Position numbers and translations under genes: made by a program. A DNA stretch of 64,000 nt from Clostridiales bacterium (GTDB taxonomy: Bacteria; Bacillota; Clostridia; Saccharofermentanales; Saccharofermentanaceae). Shown in pieces: positions 8,842 to 17,812 of the stretch; the first letter of the stretch is position 1; each line of letters begins with the position of its first letter. The notes beneath the pieces were generated by a model. That model worked only from the letters and a program-made list of their open reading frames with translations. It was not told where the DNA came from and searched no databases. Location: assembly GCA_017617295.1 (NCBI GenBank), contig JAFZWN010000021.1, positions 1-64,000 on the forward strand, in the 5' to 3' direction.

Positions 8842-10044
8842 TCAGCTCTTACCCTTTACGGTCTCGACGTCTTCGTCAGGCTTCTTCATGAACTTCCCTA
8901 AGATACTTGAAAGGAATGCCAGGAGTTTCTTGTCAAGCTCGAAGACCTTGAAGATCTGGATGATGATGATCATGACGGTAGGTCCGAGAAGGAATCCTAT
9001 GGCACCCCAGATATAAACGCCGAGAGCCATCGACACGAGCATCAAAAGCGGATGCATATGCATCGATTTGCCGAGTATCGGAGGTTCGATTATCCTTCGT
9101 AATACAGTCATTATCGACATTGCTATGATAAGGATGAGAACGGCCCTGAAGTCGCCGTGCAGTCCGCAGTATATCATAACGGGGATCATCGTGGCGGAGA
9201 TGCCGAGAACGGGCAGGAAGTCGATGATGCCGGTGATAACGGCAAGTATTCCGGCGTATTTGACGCCCGCGAGCTTGAAGCCTATCCATGCTTCGATCGC
9301 CGTTATGATAAGGAGCAGCAGATAACCGCCGAGTACTCTGAATATCATTACGAACAGGTCATTTATCAGTGAGATGGACTTTTTTCTGAAAGGCTTGTTC
9401 GGAAGATTCCTGATATAGAATTTGAGAACATTCGGACCGTCATGGATAAAATAGTATCCGCTAAGTATTACGCAGATAATGACGAAGATCCAGTAGGGGA
9501 TGCTCCCGACCATGGTCCACAGGGATGCAAGGAACTTGGATACTACTGCGGGAGCAGCTTTAACTATGTTGGTCCAGACATCCGCCAGGCTCTGTTCAAA
9601 AGACTGGATAAGGGACGGCGTGATGAAACCGCCGTTCTCGGATGAGAAACGGAGGATCAGGTTGTCCAGCATCTCGGTTATCCTGGCGGGCGATGCCATG
9701 TTGGAAAGGGAATTTACTACCGAGTTTACCTGCGAGAACAGGGAGAGAAATGCCCAGATAACGAACAGACCGATAAGTACGAGCAGGATGATATAGATGA
9801 CCATAGCCACCTTGCGCTTTTTGGACTTGGTGAACAGCCTGTTCTTCGAGAAGACTCCGCAGAAACTCTCTGACATTGAATAACTTGTCTTTGCGAGTAT
9901 AAATCCGATCAGAAACGGCACCATGACCGCGATGATCTTAGTGGCCCCGTAGCATAAGGCAACGCCGATCAGTACCATAAGTATGAACTTGATCATAGCC
10001 ATTACAGAGGCTCTGTCTCTTATATATCTGTTTTCATCTGTCAT
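8842..10044 (-). CDS. AI-2E family transporter (PF01594 type membrane protein)
   Basis: A 400-residue polytopic membrane protein with the hairpin arrangement typical of the AI-2E/YdiK/PerM family: two N-terminal segments, a variable amphipathic soluble part, then four to five closely packed segments. The conserved late motifs are recognisable (ITGIIDFLPVLG, VYIWGAIGFLLGPTVMIII). Substrates vary in the family (autoinducer-2 export, sodium or proton exchange), so none is assigned. Its ATG overlaps the end of the 10041 gene by 4 bp, making it the last gene of a leftward three-gene operon that begins with the prepilin peptidase. Only 2 bp separate it from the convergent U32 gene, with no terminator visible. 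Confidence 0.88.
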   Translation of the reverse strand: MTDENRYIRDRASVMAMIKFILMVLIGVALCYGATKIIAVMVPFLIGFILAKTSYSMSESFCGVFSKNRLFTKSKKRKVAMVIYIILLVLIGLFVIWAFLSLFSQVNSVVNSLSNMASPARITEMLDNLILRFSSENGGFITPSLIQSFEQSLADVWTNIVKAAPAVVSKFLASLWTMVGSIPYWIFVIICVILSGYYFIHDGPNVLKFYIRNLPNKPFRKKSISLINDLFVMIFRVLGGYLLLLIITAIEAWIGFKLAGVKYAGILAVITGIIDFLPVLGISATMIPVMIYCGLHGDFRAVLILIIAMSIMTVLRRIIEPPILGKSMHMHPLLMLVSMALGVYIWGAIGFLLGPTVMIIIIQIFKVFELDKKLLAFLSSILGKFMKKPDEDVETVKGKS

Positions 10045-11054
10045 ATGTGAGCTCCCTTCAAGACCAGTATATTAAGAGCGACAAGTATCAGAGTGCCGGC
10101 AAACAGTGCAGGGCATAGTCCCCTTACGAATGCGGGGATCGCCATGTCCTCTTCTGACATTTTATCAGAGTCGACACCGTGAAGGTCGGAAAAATACGAA
10201 TATCCGAAATTATCCATAAGGACTTTTATGAAATAAAGGAGTACTCCGCCGAGGAAAAGGGCGGGTACCGATGCATAGAGATATGTCTGCGGTATATCGG
10301 AATAAGTCTGTATCGTTGTGATATCGACTTTTGTGAGTACCGAAGTGAGAGTAAGTTCCGCCGTCTTCATGCCGAGCATGCACAAAAACGGCGCGAAGAT
10401 ATTGCCTGAACGGTACCGCAGGAGCCCGAACCAGAGCCCGCAGACAAGGATCGCGGAAGAATTAAGGACATTGAGCGAATAGAATGTATAAAAGACCGCG
10501 ATGACGATGATCCCCATAAGTTTCTCGCGGCTTCGAAACCTTGACCACAGAAGGCCGTAGAAAAATACGGAAATTCCGAAAGCAGGAAGGATGGTCTCCG
10601 TGATAAGCGACAGGATGAATCCCTGGGAAGATGCGGTTCCGCCGGTATAGAAGAAAGCGGGGAAAATGATCTTCAGGTCCATCCTGAGCCAGAGCCATGC
10701 GCAGATGTTGTGAAGCGATGACGATATGAGCATCAGCGGGAATCCCGAAGCAAAAGCAGTAACAAGAACGCCGGCTCCGCTGTATTCCCCAATGATCTTT
10801 TCCTCGAACCCCTTGCAAAGACCGAATGCCGGAAGGATCAGGCAGAAGAAAACGTTAAGGATCATAAGTACCGAGAATCCCACCAGAGAAGTAGTCGGGA
10901 CCGGAGCTCCCCATTTTACTGCGAGACACTCGCCTGTATATATCATGGCGAGCATTACGGACATTATCCATATGGGATAACCCCAGTGACAGAAGCGGGG
11001 ATTCCCGAATTCATTCTTTAAAAACGTAAAGAGTTTCTCGGCAATACCGGACAT
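10041..11054 (-). CDS. Polytopic membrane protein, CPBP/CAAX-protease-like
   Basis: A 337-residue protein with about eight hydrophobic segments. A stretch near residue 200 (GLWFGLLRYRSGNIFAPFL) resembles the second conserved block of the CPBP (CAAX protease and bacteriocin processing) family, where a His or Asn usually follows. The first catalytic block (EExxxR) is only loosely matched by EEKIIGEY, so catalysis is doubtful. Neighbours are a prepilin peptidase upstream (1-bp overlap) and an AI-2E-type permease downstream (4-bp overlap), so all three are translated from one message. The family assignment is tentative. Confidence 0.55.
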   Translation of the reverse strand: MSGIAEKLFTFLKNEFGNPRFCHWGYPIWIMSVMLAMIYTGECLAVKWGAPVPTTSLVGFSVLMILNVFFCLILPAFGLCKGFEEKIIGEYSGAGVLVTAFASGFPLMLISSSLHNICAWLWLRMDLKIIFPAFFYTGGTASSQGFILSLITETILPAFGISVFFYGLLWSRFRSREKLMGIIVIAVFYTFYSLNVLNSSAILVCGLWFGLLRYRSGNIFAPFLCMLGMKTAELTLTSVLTKVDITTIQTYSDIPQTYLYASVPALFLGGVLLYFIKVLMDNFGYSYFSDLHGVDSDKMSEEDMAIPAFVRGLCPALFAGTLILVALNILVLKGAHI

Positions 11055-11941
11055 TATCTATACACCCCCAGCGCATCGGCATAGGGAATGAGGTGGTCCG
11101 TGAAGATCGGTTCCAGTGATAGGAATACAGCTGCGCCGTATGCCAGGAACGGTCCGAAAGCCAGATAATCCGGGTCGTCGGCAAAATGGATCTGAGCCCT
11201 TCTCTTGGCGATCTCGCGCCTGGTCTTTACGGGATCCTTGCTCTCGCGGATCTCTTTTTCCTCTTTTTTCTTACGGACAGTCTTTCTGACAAGAAGAGGG
11301 ATCGCAAAGAATACGGCGCTGAATACGGCAAAATAGATAAGTACTACCAGACCGTAGCATCCGACCAGCATACCGCAGGCTCCGAGGAGCTTGACATCTC
11401 CGCCTCCCATCGCCTCACGGCCCATAAATGTCTCGGTGATAAAGCCGATGAGCCAGAGGAATCCGCCGCCTATAAGAAGAGCCAGGACCCTGTTGAGGAC
11501 TATGTGATACCATGTGCATTCGGAAGAGAACCATATAGTCCCTTCGAGAAAGTCTCCCGCCAGTCCCGCGAAGCCCAGGATCAGAAGGAAGAGCGGGAAT
11601 TCGTCGGGGATTATGCGGTTAAGCCTGTCAGCAACGGCGACAAGGAATATGATCGGAACAGCTATAAGAATTACGGCCAGGTGGATAGGCTTAACGGTAA
11701 CGAAATAGTTCTCGTAGCAGAAGATCACGGTCAGGACATAGAACAAAGCGCAGGAAAGCGCAGCCAGTATTCCGTGGGGAACTGTCTTCATTCTTTTTGA
11801 AAGCCTGAAATCGGGTGCTTTCTCGTCGTATCCGTAATCCTGAAGCCATTTCTCGGGCAACAGCTTGAATATATATGTCAAAGACAGTCCGATGCCGATG
11901 CCCAGAAGGCCCGCTATGACTGCCAACAGAATCTTGTTCAT
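11054..11941 (-). CDS. Type IV prepilin peptidase (A24 family)
   Basis: A 295-residue inner-membrane aspartic protease. Both catalytic Asp motifs are present: VADRLNRIIPDE, and GGGDVK in the signature AMGGGDVKLLGACG. It lacks the N-terminal zinc-cysteine methylase domain of PilD, as is common in Bacillota. An unusual long charged insert (KKKEEKEIRESKDPVKTRREIAKRR) sits between later membrane segments. It is the first gene of the leftward operon, with GGCGGAG before its ATG. Likely substrates are the pilin-like proteins at 18858-19061 and 21418-22575, which carry matching leader peptides. Confidence 0.93.
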   Translation of the reverse strand: MNKILLAVIAGLLGIGIGLSLTYIFKLLPEKWLQDYGYDEKAPDFRLSKRMKTVPHGILAALSCALFYVLTVIFCYENYFVTVKPIHLAVILIAVPIIFLVAVADRLNRIIPDEFPLFLLILGFAGLAGDFLEGTIWFSSECTWYHIVLNRVLALLIGGGFLWLIGFITETFMGREAMGGGDVKLLGACGMLVGCYGLVVLIYFAVFSAVFFAIPLLVRKTVRKKKEEKEIRESKDPVKTRREIAKRRAQIHFADDPDYLAFGPFLAYGAAVFLSLEPIFTDHLIPYADALGVYR

Positions 11942-12028
11942 ACATGCTCCGCCATTTTTAATAATAAAAGTTTAATATACGGGGCTTTTTTTATCAACCT
12001 TAATTAATTATTTAAAGGGTTCCGAAAA

Positions 12029-12058
12029 TTGACCTATCGGGGACAAATTGGATATAAT
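12029..12058 (+). promoter_or_regulatory. Promoter of glgP
   Basis: TTGACC (12029-12034) and TATAAT (12053-12058) are separated by 18 bp. Transcription should start near 12065, leaving a leader of about 45 nt. This rules out the in-frame TTG at 12029 as the start codon of the phosphorylase. Confidence 0.85.
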
Positions 12059-12074
12059 TGTAGGGATTCAATTT

Positions 12075-12112
12075 GGAGGGAGGGACGCTTTCATAAGCGT
12101 CACATCATTATG
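12075..12112 (+). promoter_or_regulatory. Ribosome site, hairpin and start codon of glgP
   Basis: The only good Shine-Dalgarno sequence, GGAGGGAGG (12075-12083), lies 26 nt before the ATG at 12110, too far for normal initiation. Between them is a perfect 7-bp hairpin GACGCTT-TCAT-AAGCGTC (12084-12101). When folded it leaves 8 unpaired nt between ribosome site and ATG, the normal distance. The hairpin therefore probably brings the two together and may make translation dependent on RNA folding. Confidence 0.65.
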
Positions 12113-14500
12113 GCAAAGACTACTATTACAGCGAAGATGCTCGAAGAGAAGATGCAGTCTCACGTTAAGGCTGAGACCGGTATGTCTCTTGAGAATGCTA
12201 CGGCCAGAGACTACTGGACAGCGCTTTCCAAGAGCGTTGTAGAGATCATCTCCGATGATTTCCAGGCTACGAGAGAGGCTTATTCCAAGGTCCGTCAGGC
12301 ACATTATCTGTCTGCAGAGTTCCTGGAGGGACGTTCCCTTCTTAATAATCTCGTTAATCTCGGCATATACGATCAGGCTAAGGAGGCGCTTGCCGCTTTC
12401 GGATATGACATTACCGACATCCTCGAGCAGGAGATCGATCCCGCTCTCGGAAACGGAGGTCTCGGAAGACTTGCCGCATGTTTCCTTGATTCGTGCGCCA
12501 CTTTGGATCTTCCCGTAAACGGATACGGTATCCTTTACCGCTACGGTCTTTTCCGTCAGGCTATCGAGAACGGTTTCCAGAAGGAGTATCCTGATGCCTG
12601 GATGGAGAGAGGATATCCTTTTACTCCTGCCAGATATGACGAGAGAGTCAAGGTCCACTACAACGATATCGATGTATGGGCTATCCCTTATGACCTTCCC
12701 ATCACGGGTTACGGCACGAAGAATATCAACCTTCTGAGACTGTGGAAGGCAGAGCCTGCACAGGACTTCGACTTTAATCTTTTCAATTCCCAGAGATTTG
12801 ACGATGCCGTCATCGAGAGGAACCGCGTAAACGATATCTGGAGAGTCCTTTATCCCAATGATACTTCCTACGATGGTAAGGTCCTCCGCGTAAGACAGCA
12901 GTATTTCTTCGTATCCGCTTCGCTTCAGGATATAGTAAGAAAGTACAAGAAGGTCCATGGTGACGATCTTCACGATTTTGCAAAGTATAATGCCATTCAG
13001 CTTAACGATACACACCCCGTAATCGGTATCCCCGAGCTTATGAGGATCCTTGTTGATGAGAACGGCATCAGGTGGGAAGAGGCCTGGGAGATCGTTAAGG
13101 AGACTTTCGCTTATACCAACCACACGATAATGGCTGAGGCTCTCGAGAAGTGGGATATCTCCATATTCAGATTCCTCTTCCCGAGGATCTTCGAGATCGT
13201 TGAGGGCATCAACAATCAGTTCAGGGCCCAGATGTATGAAGCAGGCCTTTATTCCGAGCTTATTGACCGTATGAGCCCTCTTGCCGACGGCAAGGTTCAG
13301 ATGGCTTGGCTCGCTATCTACGGATCTCATTCCGTAAACGGCGTTGCTGCTCTTCATACGGACATCCTTAAGAATGAGACTCTCAAGGACTGGTATCAGA
13401 TCTATCCAGAGAAGTTCAGCAATAAGACAAACGGCGTTACTCCGAGAAGATGGCTCCGCACATGTAATCCCGAGCTTGCAGCTCTCATTACGGAGCTTCT
13501 CGGCAACGACAAGTGGGTAACGAATCTCGAAGACCTTAAGAAGCTCGAGAAGTATAAGGATGACGAGAAGATAATGAAGAGGTTCCTGCAGATCAAGAAG
13601 ACCAAGAAGGAACAGCTTTCCGCTCATCTTAACAAGACTTACGGGATAGAACTCAACTCCGATTCCATCTTCGATGTTCAGATCAAGAGACTTCACGAGT
13701 ACAAGAGGCAGCTCCTTAATGCTATCTATGCTCTTAACCTTTATGACAGGCTCAAGGAGAACCCGAAGCTTGCAATGCCTCCGGTAACGATCATCTTCGG
13801 TGCCAAGGCTGCTCCCGGTTATTTCAGGGCTAAGGCTATCATCAAGTTCATCAACGAGATCGCCAAGCTCATCGATAATGATCCGGCCATGAAGGGCAGG
13901 CTCAAGGTCCTCTTCATCGAGAACTACAATGTCAGTAACGGTGAGAAGATCTTCCCCGCAGCCGATGTATCCGAGCAGATCAGTACGGCAGGTCTCGAGG
14001 CATCCGGTACGGGTAACATGAAGTTCATGATGAACGGTGCCGTTACTCTCGGAACCCTGGACGGTGCAAATGTCGAGATCGCGGAAGCAGTCGGAAACGA
14101 CAATATCTATATCTTCGGCTGCCGTTCGCAGGATATGGCCGCCACAAAGGCTTACTATAATCCCCAGTGGCAGTATGAGAATATCCCCGGCATCAAGAAG
14201 GCTCTCGACAGGCTCGTCAACGGCGAGTTCAACGATGAGGGTACGGGAATGTTCCAGGATCTTTATAACGGTATCCTTTACGGAACCAACTGGCAGCCCG
14301 GTGATCCTTATTATGTACTCGGCGATTTTGACGATTACAGAAAGACAAGAGACCGTCTGTACTTCGACTATAAGGACGAGATGAAGTGGGCTAAGATGTG
14401 CTGGATCAATATCTGTAACTCCGGCAAGTTCTCTTCAGACAGAACGATCTCCGAATACGCCAAGGAGATCTGGGAAGTCGAGCCCTGCAAGATCAAATAA
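12110..14500 (+). CDS. glgP: Glycogen/maltodextrin phosphorylase
   Basis: A 796-residue family GT35 enzyme that releases glucose 1-phosphate from alpha-1,4-glucan in the cytoplasm with pyridoxal phosphate. Signatures include ALGNGGLGRLAACFLDS, QLNDTHPVIGIPELMRIL, NHTIMAEALEKW and the cofactor motif EASGTGNMKFMMNGA, whose Lys is residue 638. The length is typical of bacterial enzymes. The start at ATG 12110 (MAKTTITAKML) is chosen because the upstream in-frame TTG is part of the promoter. No other glycogen gene is adjacent. Confidence 0.97.
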   Translation: MAKTTITAKMLEEKMQSHVKAETGMSLENATARDYWTALSKSVVEIISDDFQATREAYSKVRQAHYLSAEFLEGRSLLNNLVNLGIYDQAKEALAAFGYDITDILEQEIDPALGNGGLGRLAACFLDSCATLDLPVNGYGILYRYGLFRQAIENGFQKEYPDAWMERGYPFTPARYDERVKVHYNDIDVWAIPYDLPITGYGTKNINLLRLWKAEPAQDFDFNLFNSQRFDDAVIERNRVNDIWRVLYPNDTSYDGKVLRVRQQYFFVSASLQDIVRKYKKVHGDDLHDFAKYNAIQLNDTHPVIGIPELMRILVDENGIRWEEAWEIVKETFAYTNHTIMAEALEKWDISIFRFLFPRIFEIVEGINNQFRAQMYEAGLYSELIDRMSPLADGKVQMAWLAIYGSHSVNGVAALHTDILKNETLKDWYQIYPEKFSNKTNGVTPRRWLRTCNPELAALITELLGNDKWVTNLEDLKKLEKYKDDEKIMKRFLQIKKTKKEQLSAHLNKTYGIELNSDSIFDVQIKRLHEYKRQLLNAIYALNLYDRLKENPKLAMPPVTIIFGAKAAPGYFRAKAIIKFINEIAKLIDNDPAMKGRLKVLFIENYNVSNGEKIFPAADVSEQISTAGLEASGTGNMKFMMNGAVTLGTLDGANVEIAEAVGNDNIYIFGCRSQDMAATKAYYNPQWQYENIPGIKKALDRLVNGEFNDEGTGMFQDLYNGILYGTNWQPGDPYYVLGDFDDYRKTRDRLYFDYKDEMKWAKMCWINICNSGKFSSDRTISEYAKEIWEVEPCKIK

Positions 14501-14553
14501 GGATCATTTTCAAACTTTCGATAAGGATTTATCCTATTATCAAACAACCGTTG

Positions 14554-14587
14554 TGAGGCTGGCCCGAAAAGTGGGACAGCCTCATTT
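14554..14587 (+). terminator. Terminator after glgP
   Basis: TGAGGCTG / CAGCCTCA stem (14554-14561 and 14577-14584), extended inward by GCCC against GGG, then TTT. The T-run is short, so termination may be partial. Confidence 0.6.
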
Positions 14588-14592
14588 AATTG

Positions 14593-14601
14593 TGCTATAC
14601 T
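14593..14601 (+). promoter_or_regulatory. Extended -10 promoter for ilvE
   Basis: TGCTATACT matches an extended -10, 36 bp before the start codon. It lies immediately after the glgP terminator. Confidence 0.55.
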
Positions 14602-14636
14602 TACGAAAGTACTTAAGAAAGAAGGTGATCTGACAA

Positions 14637-15662
14637 ATGGCTAAGGATATCGATTGGGGCTCTTTGGGCTTCGGTTATGTTCAGACAGACAAGAGATTTG
14701 TTGCCAATTACAAAGACGGCAAGTGGGACGAAGGCAGTCTTGTTGACGATCCCATGGTTACTATGAGCGAGTGCGCAGGAGTTCTCCAGTATGCGCAGAC
14801 ATGTTTTGAAGGCCTTAAGGCTTACAGAACGGAAGATGGCAAGGTCGTCTGCTTCCGTCCCGACCTCAATGCTTCCAGAATGGCAGACTCGTGCAGAAGG
14901 CTCGAGATGCCCGTATTCCCAGAGGAAAGATTTGTTCAGGCAGTAGTAGATACAGTAAAGGCCAACCTTGATTACGTACCTCCGTACGGATCCGGAGCCA
15001 CGCTTTATATCCGTCCTTATGAGTTCGGAATCAATCCCGTCATCGGCGTTAAGCCCGCTGACGATTATCAGTTCAGGATGTTCTGTACACCCGTAGGACC
15101 TTATTTCAAGGGCGGCGTAAAGCCCATCGTCATCAGGGTATCTGACTTTGACAGGGCTGCTCCGAAGGGCACCGGCCATATCAAGGCTGGTCTTAACTAT
15201 GCAATGAGCCTTCACGCCATCGTTGACGCTCACAATAAGGGTTATGCCGAGAATCTCTATCCCGATTCCGCTACAAGGACAAAGGTAGAGGAGACAGGCG
15301 GAGCGAACTTTATCTTCATAACAAAGGACGGTACTCTCGTAACTCCTAAGTCTGATACGATCCTTCCCTCCATCACGAGAAGATCCCTGATGGTAGTAGC
15401 CGAGAAGTATCTCGGAATGAAGGTGGAGCACAGGGAGGTATTCCTCGACGAGCTCTCCGACTTCGCAGAGTGCGGTCTTTGCGGCACCGCTGCAGTTATC
15501 TCTCCCGTTGGCAAGATCGACGATCACGGCAAGGAGATCTGCTTCCCTTCCGGTATGGAAGATATGGGTCCCTGGACAAAGAAGCTCTACGATACGCTCA
15601 CAGGCATCCAGATGGGCCGTATCGAAGCTCCCGAGGGCTGGATCAAGGTCATCGCAGAGTAA
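14637..15662 (+). CDS. ilvE: Branched-chain amino acid aminotransferase
   Basis: A 341-residue fold-type IV pyridoxal phosphate enzyme, of the longer BCAT form that ends PEGWIKVI. It moves amino groups between Leu, Ile or Val and 2-oxoglutarate. The cofactor Lys is in GTGHIKAGLNYA (Lys183), and the conserved YIRPYEFG and TCFEGLKAYR motifs are present. It starts at an ATG after GAAGGTG with its own promoter. No T-box or other amino-acid leader is visible, so it appears not to be controlled by attenuation. Confidence 0.96.
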   Translation: MAKDIDWGSLGFGYVQTDKRFVANYKDGKWDEGSLVDDPMVTMSECAGVLQYAQTCFEGLKAYRTEDGKVVCFRPDLNASRMADSCRRLEMPVFPEERFVQAVVDTVKANLDYVPPYGSGATLYIRPYEFGINPVIGVKPADDYQFRMFCTPVGPYFKGGVKPIVIRVSDFDRAAPKGTGHIKAGLNYAMSLHAIVDAHNKGYAENLYPDSATRTKVEETGGANFIFITKDGTLVTPKSDTILPSITRRSLMVVAEKYLGMKVEHREVFLDELSDFAECGLCGTAAVISPVGKIDDHGKEICFPSGMEDMGPWTKKLYDTLTGIQMGRIEAPEGWIKVIAE

Positions 15663-15684
15663 TATCGTTAATTTCGGTACAGAT

Positions 15685-15718
15685 AAAGACATCCCGTTTT
15701 TACGGGATGTCTTTTTAT
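15685..15718. terminator. Bidirectional terminator between ilvE and the glycosyltransferase
   Basis: Perfect 13-bp stem AAAGACATCCCGT / ACGGGATGTCTTT with a 4-nt loop and T-runs on both strands. It serves both convergent genes. Confidence 0.92.
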
Positions 15719-15728
15719 TTTATTATAT

Positions 15729-16688
15729 TCAGTTTTCAGGATCAAAAGTCCTCTCGCTTATAATGTACCTTGGACGTTCCTTGGTCTCCAGGTAGATCTT
15801 TCCTATATATTCTCCAATGATACCGAGACTTATGAGCTGAACTCCGCTCAAAAAGCATATGATCGAACTGGTACTGGCCCAACCCGGTACTGTGTTGCCT
15901 GCATAGAAACCAACGATCGAATATAATATCATAACGAAACTGAACAGTGCGACAAATGTTCCGAAACCGGTGATGATCCTTATCGGCTTGACAGAGAGGG
16001 AAGTGATCCCGTCAAATGCCAGGGCAAGCATCTTGGTAAGAGGATAATGGCTTTTGCCTGCCAGTCGTTCATGCCTGGAATAATATACCGATGTGGATTT
16101 GAAGCCCACCATGGGGAACATTCCCCGGAGAAAGATATTTACTTCCTTAAACCCTGCAAATTCCTTAAGTACTTTGGAAGAAACAAGGCGGTAATCTGCG
16201 TGGTTATAAACGACTTCTGCTCCCATGGAATTTAAAAGCCGATAGAATGACTGTGCGGTAAAACGCTTGAATAAAGTGTCGCTGTCGCGGTTGTCCCTGA
16301 CTCCGTACACTATCTCGCATCCGCCCAGATATTCTTTGACCATATCGTGCATGACCTTTATATCGTCCTGTCCGTCGCAATCGATCGAGATAGTTATGTC
16401 GCAGAGGTCTTTGGCTTCCATGAGACCTGCCAGGAGAGCATTCTGATGTCCTCTGTTCCTGCTCAGGCAAATGCCTTTGTACCTTGGATCTTTTTCAGAT
16501 AAGTCCTTAATGATCGACCATGTCTTATCCTTGCTGCCGTCATTGACAAAAAGGATACGGCTCTGTTCCGAGATAAGACCGCCGCTGATAAGAAGATCCA
16601 GTTCCTCCGAGAACATCGGGGCGGTAACGGGAAGGACCTCCTCTTCGTTATAACATGGTATTACAATATACAGTAAAGGCTTTTCCAT
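15729..16688 (-). CDS. GtrB/DPM1-like family 2 glycosyltransferase
   Basis: A 319-residue protein with an N-terminal GT2 domain (IVIPCYNEEEVLP, FVNDGSKDKTW, the metal-binding motif as SIDCDGQDD) and two C-terminal membrane segments (about residues 230-255 and 268-295) ending in GEYIGKIYLETKERPRY. This is the layout of polyprenyl-phosphate sugar transferases (GtrB, YkoT, ArnC), which load glucose or a related sugar on undecaprenyl phosphate for transfer to surface polymers. No GtrA-type flippase is adjacent. It is transcribed alone, divergently from the 16772 gene. Confidence 0.9.
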   Translation of the reverse strand: MEKPLLYIVIPCYNEEEVLPVTAPMFSEELDLLISGGLISEQSRILFVNDGSKDKTWSIIKDLSEKDPRYKGICLSRNRGHQNALLAGLMEAKDLCDITISIDCDGQDDIKVMHDMVKEYLGGCEIVYGVRDNRDSDTLFKRFTAQSFYRLLNSMGAEVVYNHADYRLVSSKVLKEFAGFKEVNIFLRGMFPMVGFKSTSVYYSRHERLAGKSHYPLTKMLALAFDGITSLSVKPIRIITGFGTFVALFSFVMILYSIVGFYAGNTVPGWASTSSIICFLSGVQLISLGIIGEYIGKIYLETKERPRYIISERTFDPEN

Positions 16689-16771
16689 AGTGTCTATTCT
16701 ACCATATCCCGTAACTTTTGGTAGGTCGTACGATCGACTGTATGATATACTTTTTCTCGAGGTGAAAGCAA

Positions 16772-17344
16772 ATGAAAGGTATTTTTATAGATAAATCCGC
16801 CGAACTGTGCACGAAGCCTTCCGGCCTTCTGGCGCCACTTGGAGACAAGATATGTGATTACAGCTGGCTACTGTGCGATCTGACCGGGTGGGACAGTATC
16901 TTCAAACGTTATGAGGACTTGATCGTGAGGACTGACGGAGCGGTGTTCCTTCCGGGAACCGCATTAAAGAAGATACTGGACGAGAACCGGCTCGCTACTG
17001 CCAATTGGGCAGTGTTCTCAGCCTTTCCGCCGGATACTCATCTCGAGGAGATACTGAAATATCCGCTTCCGTATTCGGATTTTAACAAGACCCTTTGGTT
17101 TAATCCCGTTAAGATGCTCCATCCTCTTTCCGGGATAGAAGTGGTCATCTCCGAGATAACAGATATCTCGGTCAAGTCTGACGATGAGGAGATCCTGGAT
17201 CTTTTCCGCAAGTCGACAGGGAAGATCGGTGACCTCGAGAAGCATAACGATCAGTTTACTCCGCCGATATCGGATCCGGCTTCGGCGGTCAGAGAAAACA
17301 CTTCTGAGAAGAAGAGTTTATTCTCAAAGCTTTTCGGAAAATAA
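16772..17344 (+). CDS. Hypothetical protein
   Basis: A 190-residue soluble protein that I do not recognise. Residues 1-135 look like a compact alpha/beta domain with several Trp (YSWLLCDLTGWDSIF, ATANWAVFSAFP, KTLWFNP). The remainder is charged and probably disordered and ends in a short amphipathic helix (SLFSKLFGK) of the kind that touches membranes or a partner protein. The ribosome site GAGGTGA precedes the ATG and the gene is monocistronic, closed by a strong terminator. Confidence 0.75.
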   Translation: MKGIFIDKSAELCTKPSGLLAPLGDKICDYSWLLCDLTGWDSIFKRYEDLIVRTDGAVFLPGTALKKILDENRLATANWAVFSAFPPDTHLEEILKYPLPYSDFNKTLWFNPVKMLHPLSGIEVVISEITDISVKSDDEEILDLFRKSTGKIGDLEKHNDQFTPPISDPASAVRENTSEKKSLFSKLFGK

Positions 17345-17360
17345 GAAGACAAAGCAAAAT

Positions 17361-17391
17361 AAAAAACGCTGCCGGTGCGACAGCGTTTTTT
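17361..17391. terminator. Bidirectional terminator
   Basis: AAAAAACGCTG / CAGCGTTTTTT, an 11-bp perfect stem with a 9-nt loop. It sits between the convergent 16772 and 17414 genes and has A and T runs suited to both strands. Confidence 0.92.
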
Positions 17392-17413
17392 GTGTGTTAA
17401 GTTTTTCCGTTTA

Positions 17414-17746
17414 TCAGCTGAACATCTGTGTAAGCTGAGGCATAAGGAAGATGTTTACGATGATCATTCCGACGATATCGATGATACCGAGAACGAGAGC
17501 TACGGTACACTTTGTGCTCGTGTTACCGGCGTTCTTAGCCATGATGGCAAGGATGATCGACGTGATTCCCAGAGGGATACCGCAGATAAAGAGACCGATG
17601 ATGCTGCAGACCAGGGCACCTGTAGCCTTGCCTGCTTCGGGCTGCTCACCGGACATATCTACGTCTGCGGGTGTGTAGTTATTGTTATAACTGTTGTTGC
17701 TGTAATCGTTGTTGTAATCGTTGTTATCCATGTTGTCCTCCGTCAC
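17414..17746 (-). CDS. DUF4190-like small membrane protein
   Basis: A 110-residue protein: an Asn/Tyr/Asp-rich N-terminal tail of about 35 residues (NDYNNDYSNNSYNNN), then two hydrophobic segments separated by a short loop (GALVCSIIGLFICGIPLGITSIILAIMA and ALVLGIIDIVGMIIVNIF). The pattern fits the DUF4190 family, whose role is unknown. The polar tail would lie in the cytoplasm. Confidence 0.75.
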   Translation of the reverse strand: MTEDNMDNNDYNNDYSNNSYNNNYTPADVDMSGEQPEAGKATGALVCSIIGLFICGIPLGITSIILAIMAKNAGNTSTKCTVALVLGIIDIVGMIIVNIFLMPQLTQMFS

Positions 17747-17812
17747 GAATAAAAAATATTAGATCTGATTTAGATCAAAAACCTTAATGATTATATCATA
17801 TCTTTTAGAAAA

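Noticed and set aside
12029-12109. Upstream TTG start extending glgP by 27 codons
   Set aside because: The TTG is the -35 element of the promoter, and TATAAT lies within the supposed coding part; phosphorylase homology begins after ATG 12110.
14501-14636. T-box or leucine attenuator before ilvE
   Set aside because: No T-box sequence or leader peptide with Leu/Ile/Val codons; the stem present is the glgP terminator, followed by a normal promoter.
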